Shown: positions 19,033 to 22,296 of the stretch, one piece after another
Layout: every line of letters begins with the position of its first letter
Numbering within the stretch: the first letter of the stretch is position 1
Origin: Cerioporus squamosus
Taxonomy: Eukaryota > Basidiomycota > Agaricomycetes > Polyporales > Polyporaceae
DNA: 22,296 nt
Direction of reading: 5' to 3'
Assembly: GCA_022592435.1 (NCBI GenBank)
Contig: JABYQS010000448.1
Coordinates: forward strand, 1 to 22,296
Position numbers and translations under genes: made by a program
The notes under the pieces: model-generated
Told to the model about the DNA's origin: nothing
The model's database searches: none
Seen by the model: the letters and a program-made list of their open reading frames with translations, nothing else

Positions 19033-19050
19033 TTAGCTCCCCTTCCCGTG
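19033..19050 (-). promoter_or_regulatory. Polypurine tract (plus-strand primer) of the retrotransposon
   Basis: On the minus strand the sequence reads CACGGGAAGGGGAGCTAA, directly followed by the LTR start TGTTAC. A purine run abutting the 3' LTR is the standard primer site for second-strand DNA synthesis in LTR retrotransposons. Confidence 0.7.
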
Positions 19051-19068
19051 AAGGTCGTCCTCGACCTT
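19051..19068. other. Short perfect hairpin after the ORF3 stop codon
   Basis: aaggtcg and cgacctt form a 7-bp stem around a 4-base loop. The hairpin lies between the ORF3 stop (19071-19069) and the polypurine tract. It could be structural RNA in the 3' UTR; no function is known to me. Confidence 0.4.
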
Positions 19069-20376
19069 CTAAGCACCAATAAAGTGAACAGCGTAGCTGT
19101 CAACCTTAACCGGATCGAACATCTCTATAGCTTGCTGCAAGATGCCGTCCTCCGATACCTGGTTGAGTATATCCCATAGTTCCACTTCTTCTTCGTCGAT
19201 ACCAAGCGCGGTACGGTATGAAGTGTGCGAGGGGATGGCGAGGAGATACTGAGTGGGATAGTCTCCTCGACGAGCGAAGATGTCGTCGACTATGAGACTT
19301 GCGCGTTTGGCCTGCTGGACCGTAGCGGCGGGCCATCGAAGGTGATAACGTGCTTCGATCTCGGTGATGGTGTAGGGGAATGGTCCTTCATGTATCGAGA
19401 GGACCCGATGGTGCTGAGTGATGCCGTACATCCGTGTGTGTCCTCGTCCTCTCATCAATCGGATCTTGATGCGAGGGGTCGGGTTCTTCTTGTCGTCGGC
19501 CGCAGGAGGGAGTGGAGGAGAAGGAGGAGGAGGAGCTGAGGGGCTTGCTGCCACCTGTAGCTGTTCGAGGGCTTCGTCCATGGCTTCGTCGGTGAGCTCA
19601 TCGACACTTCTGAGTTCGAGGTCTTCTAACTCAGGGAGGGAGTCGGTGTCCGCGTACACGTCTGAGTCGTGGTCGTAGTCCTCAGACACTTCTGTACCGG
19701 TGGTTAACTCCGGTGTGCTCTGCCATGGGTCGTAGCTGAGAGGAGATCCCCATCCTCCGTTCTTGGTCTCCGGCTTGTCCTGCTGGTCGTTGCCTCCTTC
19801 TTCCTCATCTGTGGTCTTTGTTCGCTGAGGATAGTCGCTGATGCGACGGGGCCAAAAGACGTAACGGCTGCGATCGGTAGAGCCGTGTTGGTTGCGATGA
19901 GGGAGAAGATCGGAGAGGGCGCGGGCTACCCTGGGAGTGGCAAGCATACCGATGGTTCTTTCGGCAGCTTCGATGGTAGCCTGGTAGGCCTCTTGAGCGA
20001 CCTGTGCGGCGTACTTCTTCTCGCTTTTAGGGGCTCCCACCCTCTCGTTGTAGCTCGCTAGGAGAGCGTAAGATGGGGCGGCCCTAGAGAGAGCACGGTA
20101 GGTCTCGACAAGGGTGAGGGCATCGGGGATCTTGTAGAGGCGGGCGGAGACATGCCCGACAAGATCGGGATGAAGGATAACCCATCCGACTCGGTCGGAC
20201 AGGGTGCCGTCGTTCTCGTTGGAGACAACACGGCGGGGGAGGTGGTCGTACGAAACCGTCTTGCGGTCTCGGATGAACTTGGGTGGACGCTCTACCGTAA
20301 GAGGCTTTCCCCACTGGTTAGTGCCGTACTGGCGACCAGTGTTGGTACGGGAACGAGTGTTGTTGCGGCGAGCCAT
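19069..20376 (-). CDS. Retrotransposon ORF3, unknown function, downstream of pol
   Basis: An uninterrupted frame of 435 residues starting at ATG 20376 in a strong initiation context (CTCACCATGGC). It lies 63 bases after the pol stop and in the same reading frame as pol. The N-terminal 30 residues are basic (MARRNNTRSRTNTGR). A helical region follows (about 85-160), then an acidic stretch (about 180-265, many Asp/Glu), a proline run (PPPPSPPLPP near 280-295) and a C-terminal domain of about 120 residues with FPYTITEIEARYHLRWPA and ELWDILNQVSEDGILQQ. I see no signal peptide, transmembrane helix or CCHC knuckle, so neither a classic env nor a classic gag is supported. The position is that of env or other 3' ORFs in Ty3/Gypsy elements. 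The function is unknown. Confidence 0.75.
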   Translation of the reverse strand: MARRNNTRSRTNTGRQYGTNQWGKPLTVERPPKFIRDRKTVSYDHLPRRVVSNENDGTLSDRVGWVILHPDLVGHVSARLYKIPDALTLVETYRALSRAAPSYALLASYNERVGAPKSEKKYAAQVAQEAYQATIEAAERTIGMLATPRVARALSDLLPHRNQHGSTDRSRYVFWPRRISDYPQRTKTTDEEEGGNDQQDKPETKNGGWGSPLSYDPWQSTPELTTGTEVSEDYDHDSDVYADTDSLPELEDLELRSVDELTDEAMDEALEQLQVAASPSAPPPPSPPLPPAADDKKNPTPRIKIRLMRGRGHTRMYGITQHHRVLSIHEGPFPYTITEIEARYHLRWPAATVQQAKRASLIVDDIFARRGDYPTQYLLAIPSHTSYRTALGIDEEEVELWDILNQVSEDGILQQAIEMFDPVKVDSYAVHFIGA

Positions 20377-20439
20377 GGTGAGGAGAGAGTAGTGATGGTG
20401 TTTTAGGCCCTGGCTAAAGTGGAGAGTGGGTTGTTCTGT

Positions 20440-22296
20440 TCACTTCAGCTTATGCCTGCTTTTATAGTTGCGCAGAAGTGTTTGCGCATGTTTGAGATGA
20501 CTCTCTGGCTCCCATGAATTCTCCGATGTCGGCCATCCTTTCCACGCTATGAGGAACTGTCTTTTGTTCCTCCTGGTCCTGTGATTCAGAATGGCTTCGA
20601 CTTCCCATTCTTGTGACCCTTCGTCTGGGTCAGGTGTTGGGATTGGAGGTGGTCGGGCGTAGTCCGGACCGTGTTCTTTTGTTGTTCGATAGGGGGTGAG
20701 TAGTGCTGCGTGGAAAACTGGGTGAATCTTCCATGTGCTCGGGAGTTTGAGTTCGAACGTGACCGGCCCCATGACCTTTGTTATTGTGAAAGGTCCTACT
20801 CGCTTTGGGGTTAATTTCCTTGAAGCATATGGGAGTCTAAGGTTCTTTGTATCGAGAAGAACTTTGTCCCCCTTCTTGAGCGGAACTACTCCGGCTGGAA
20901 GTCTTCTAGCCATTGCTGCGGCGGCCTGTGCATGCGCAGCAATTGTGTTCTCCCTGGCTTCTTGAAGACTGCGGAGTCGGTCTTCCGTGCTCGGATGCTT
21001 TTGGTTGGTCCTTATTGTTCCAACTGCTTCCGGTTGGTATCCGTATAGAAGTTCGAATGGAGATTTTCCCGTGACTGAATGTGTACGCTGATTGTGTGCA
21101 AATTCGAACTGGGGTAAGAGCTTTGCCCAGTTCTCAGGATTGTTGGCACAATAGAGTCGAAGGGCTAGATCGAGTTCTTGGTTTACTCGTTCTGTTTCTC
21201 CATCTGTTTGTGGATGATATGCCGTACTAAGGGCTGTCTCAATTCCTAGGTTTCGATGTAGTTCTTTGAATGCCTTGGAAATGAACTGAGGCCCCCTATC
21301 TGATATGATCTTGGAGGGTAATCCAAATCTGCGGTATACATCTCGTTGCAATATGTCCATGGCTTCTTCAGCCGTGACATTCTTTGTGCAAGGAGAGAAT
21401 ACTGCTGCTTTGGATACATCATGGTCTACTACTACCTGGATAGCATTGTAGCCATCTGACTCGGGTAGATCGGTGATGTAGTCCATGGTGATGGTCTTGA
21501 ATGGTCTCGTGTCGCCGCTATGTGGGATTGGCATAAGACCTGGTTTGATAGGGTGTGTATTGACCTTGTTGATTTGGCATGCTGAACAACCCTTTACGTA
21601 TTGGGTTATAAATTTGCGCATGCCCGGCCAGATGTATTCCCTTTTCACTAAGTCATATGTCTTTTGAATCCCTGGATGTCCCATAACTGGTGCATCGTGA
21701 TATATCTTGACGATATCACGATAGAGTTGTTCGTCTGGAGGGACATATACCCTATCTTTGTATAGGAGTATGCCTTCGTCGTCGGACCAGTCATCGAGAT
21801 TTCCAAATTCGGGGCGTTTGGTAGCGTTTCCTTTTTGGGTAATGAACTCTACCACCGCTGTGTCTCGTAGCTTGCTGTTGCGAATTCGTTCTTGCAACTC
21901 TACGTTAACAGCTTTGGCAAAAAGTTCAGGTTCTAGGACAACAATATCTTTGTTGTCATTCTCCCCCCCGTCATGCCCTGATCTCCGAGAAAGGGCGTCT
22001 GCTTGGGTGAGAGAATTGCCGGGTTGGTGTTTGAGTACGATGTTAAATTCCGATAGGAATAAATGCCATCGTGCTTGTCTCCGGTTTAGCTTCTGCGCCG
22101 TCCGGAAGTATGTCAGATTCTTATGATCTGAGAGTACTTCTACAGGATGTGGTGAACCCTGTAAAAAGTGTCGCCATGCTTCGAGTGCTCGAATGATGGC
22201 TAGAAGTTCTCGATCATAAATCTGGTAGTTCCGTTCAGCTTGCGTAAAGGACTTAGATAGATATGCACAAGGGTGCCATAGTCCATCAGGTCCTTG
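20440..22296 (-). CDS. pol: Ty3/Gypsy pol polyprotein, C-terminal part: RNase H, integrase, chromodomain (partial)
   Basis: Open from the window edge to TGA at 20442-20440, giving 618 visible residues; reverse transcriptase and earlier domains lie beyond the edge. Residues about 1-105 are RNase H with catalytic-type E30 (YDRELLAI), D57 (LSDHKNL) and D100 (QADALSRR). The integrase zinc finger HHCC is H200, H207, C237, C240. The integrase core has D262 (TMDYITDLP), D323 (IISDRGPQF) and E359 (TDGETERVNQ), with 35 residues between the last two as expected for a DD35E enzyme. A GPF-like module (RVGPFTITKV) precedes a C-terminal chromodomain (about 563-618, EWEVEAIL...FLIAWKGWP...SWEP), which usually directs insertion to particular chromatin marks. 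All catalytic residues are present and I see no frame break in the visible part, so the enzyme may be functional. Confidence 0.93.
   Translation of the reverse strand, partial: QGPDGLWHPCAYLSKSFTQAERNYQIYDRELLAIIRALEAWRHFLQGSPHPVEVLSDHKNLTYFRTAQKLNRRQARWHLFLSEFNIVLKHQPGNSLTQADALSRRSGHDGGENDNKDIVVLEPELFAKAVNVELQERIRNSKLRDTAVVEFITQKGNATKRPEFGNLDDWSDDEGILLYKDRVYVPPDEQLYRDIVKIYHDAPVMGHPGIQKTYDLVKREYIWPGMRKFITQYVKGCSACQINKVNTHPIKPGLMPIPHSGDTRPFKTITMDYITDLPESDGYNAIQVVVDHDVSKAAVFSPCTKNVTAEEAMDILQRDVYRRFGLPSKIISDRGPQFISKAFKELHRNLGIETALSTAYHPQTDGETERVNQELDLALRLYCANNPENWAKLLPQFEFAHNQRTHSVTGKSPFELLYGYQPEAVGTIRTNQKHPSTEDRLRSLQEARENTIAAHAQAAAAMARRLPAGVVPLKKGDKVLLDTKNLRLPYASRKLTPKRVGPFTITKVMGPVTFELKLPSTWKIHPVFHAALLTPYRTTKEHGPDYARPPPIPTPDPDEGSQEWEVEAILNHRTRRNKRQFLIAWKGWPTSENSWEPESHLKHAQTLLRNYKSRHKLK

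Larger units (their letters stand above)
18773..22296 (-). mobile_element. Ty3/Gypsy chromodomain retrotransposon, 3' part (continues past the window edge)
   Basis: On the minus strand the order is RNase H, integrase, chromodomain (all in pol), an extra ORF, a polypurine tract, then the LTR. The order RNase H before integrase, together with a C-terminal chromodomain, defines a Ty3/Gypsy chromovirus-type element. The 5' LTR, gag, protease and reverse transcriptase would lie to the right of the window. The left end of the LTR is displaced to 6569-6797 by the KDZ insertion. Codon use is AT-richer than in the host genes and the KDZ genes. Confidence 0.9.

Noticed and set aside
19069..20376. ORF3 as a retroviral-type envelope gene
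   Set aside because: The position fits, but the protein has no signal peptide, no membrane-spanning segment and no fusion-type hydrophobic stretch.

Overview
The window is fungal nuclear DNA, most likely from a mushroom-forming basidiomycete (Agaricomycetes). The reasons are GC-rich coding sequence, many introns of about 45-70 nt with GT..AG ends and CTNAC-like branch points, a GH5 secreted glycanase gene, a KDZ-type transposase and a chromodomain Ty3/Gypsy retrotransposon. The exact genus cannot be read from the sequence.

Layout. 702-2214 (minus): a GH5 (mannanase-like) secreted glycoside hydrolase gene with conventional introns, broken by about four one-base length changes. 2215-4423: no gene seen. 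4513-6497 (plus): an NmrA-like NAD(P)-binding protein gene; its second intron has been expanded from about 56 nt to 598 nt by two identical 270-bp tandem repeat units. From 6569 to the right edge lies a nested transposon. A Ty3/Gypsy retrotransposon on the minus strand inserted just downstream of the NmrA-like gene. A DNA transposon of the KDZ (Kyakuja-Dileera-Zisupton) class then inserted into its 3' LTR. The LTR is therefore split into 6569-6797 and 18780-19032, with a 7-bp target duplication (gaaagct) on both sides of the KDZ element.

The KDZ element (6798-18772, 11,975 bp) has 766-bp terminal inverted repeats that are almost identical. It carries three codirectional spliced genes: an intact-looking transposase of about 996 aa (8468-11917, ten exons), an uncharacterised 565-aa protein with a coiled-coil and disordered regions (13347-15153), and a second uncharacterised protein with a basic/acidic tail (15725-17429) whose first exon contains a one-base frame break. 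The two extra proteins are candidate accessory factors of a large, multi-protein transposon.

The retrotransposon part (minus strand, 22296 down to 19033) shows the end of pol (RNase H, integrase, chromodomain), open to the window edge. A single TGA follows, then 21 open codons, then a 435-aa ORF in the same reading frame and of unknown function in the position where some elements have env. The polypurine tract and LTR come next. The in-frame pol-TGA-ORF3 arrangement and the three-gene KDZ element are the most interesting parts of the window.
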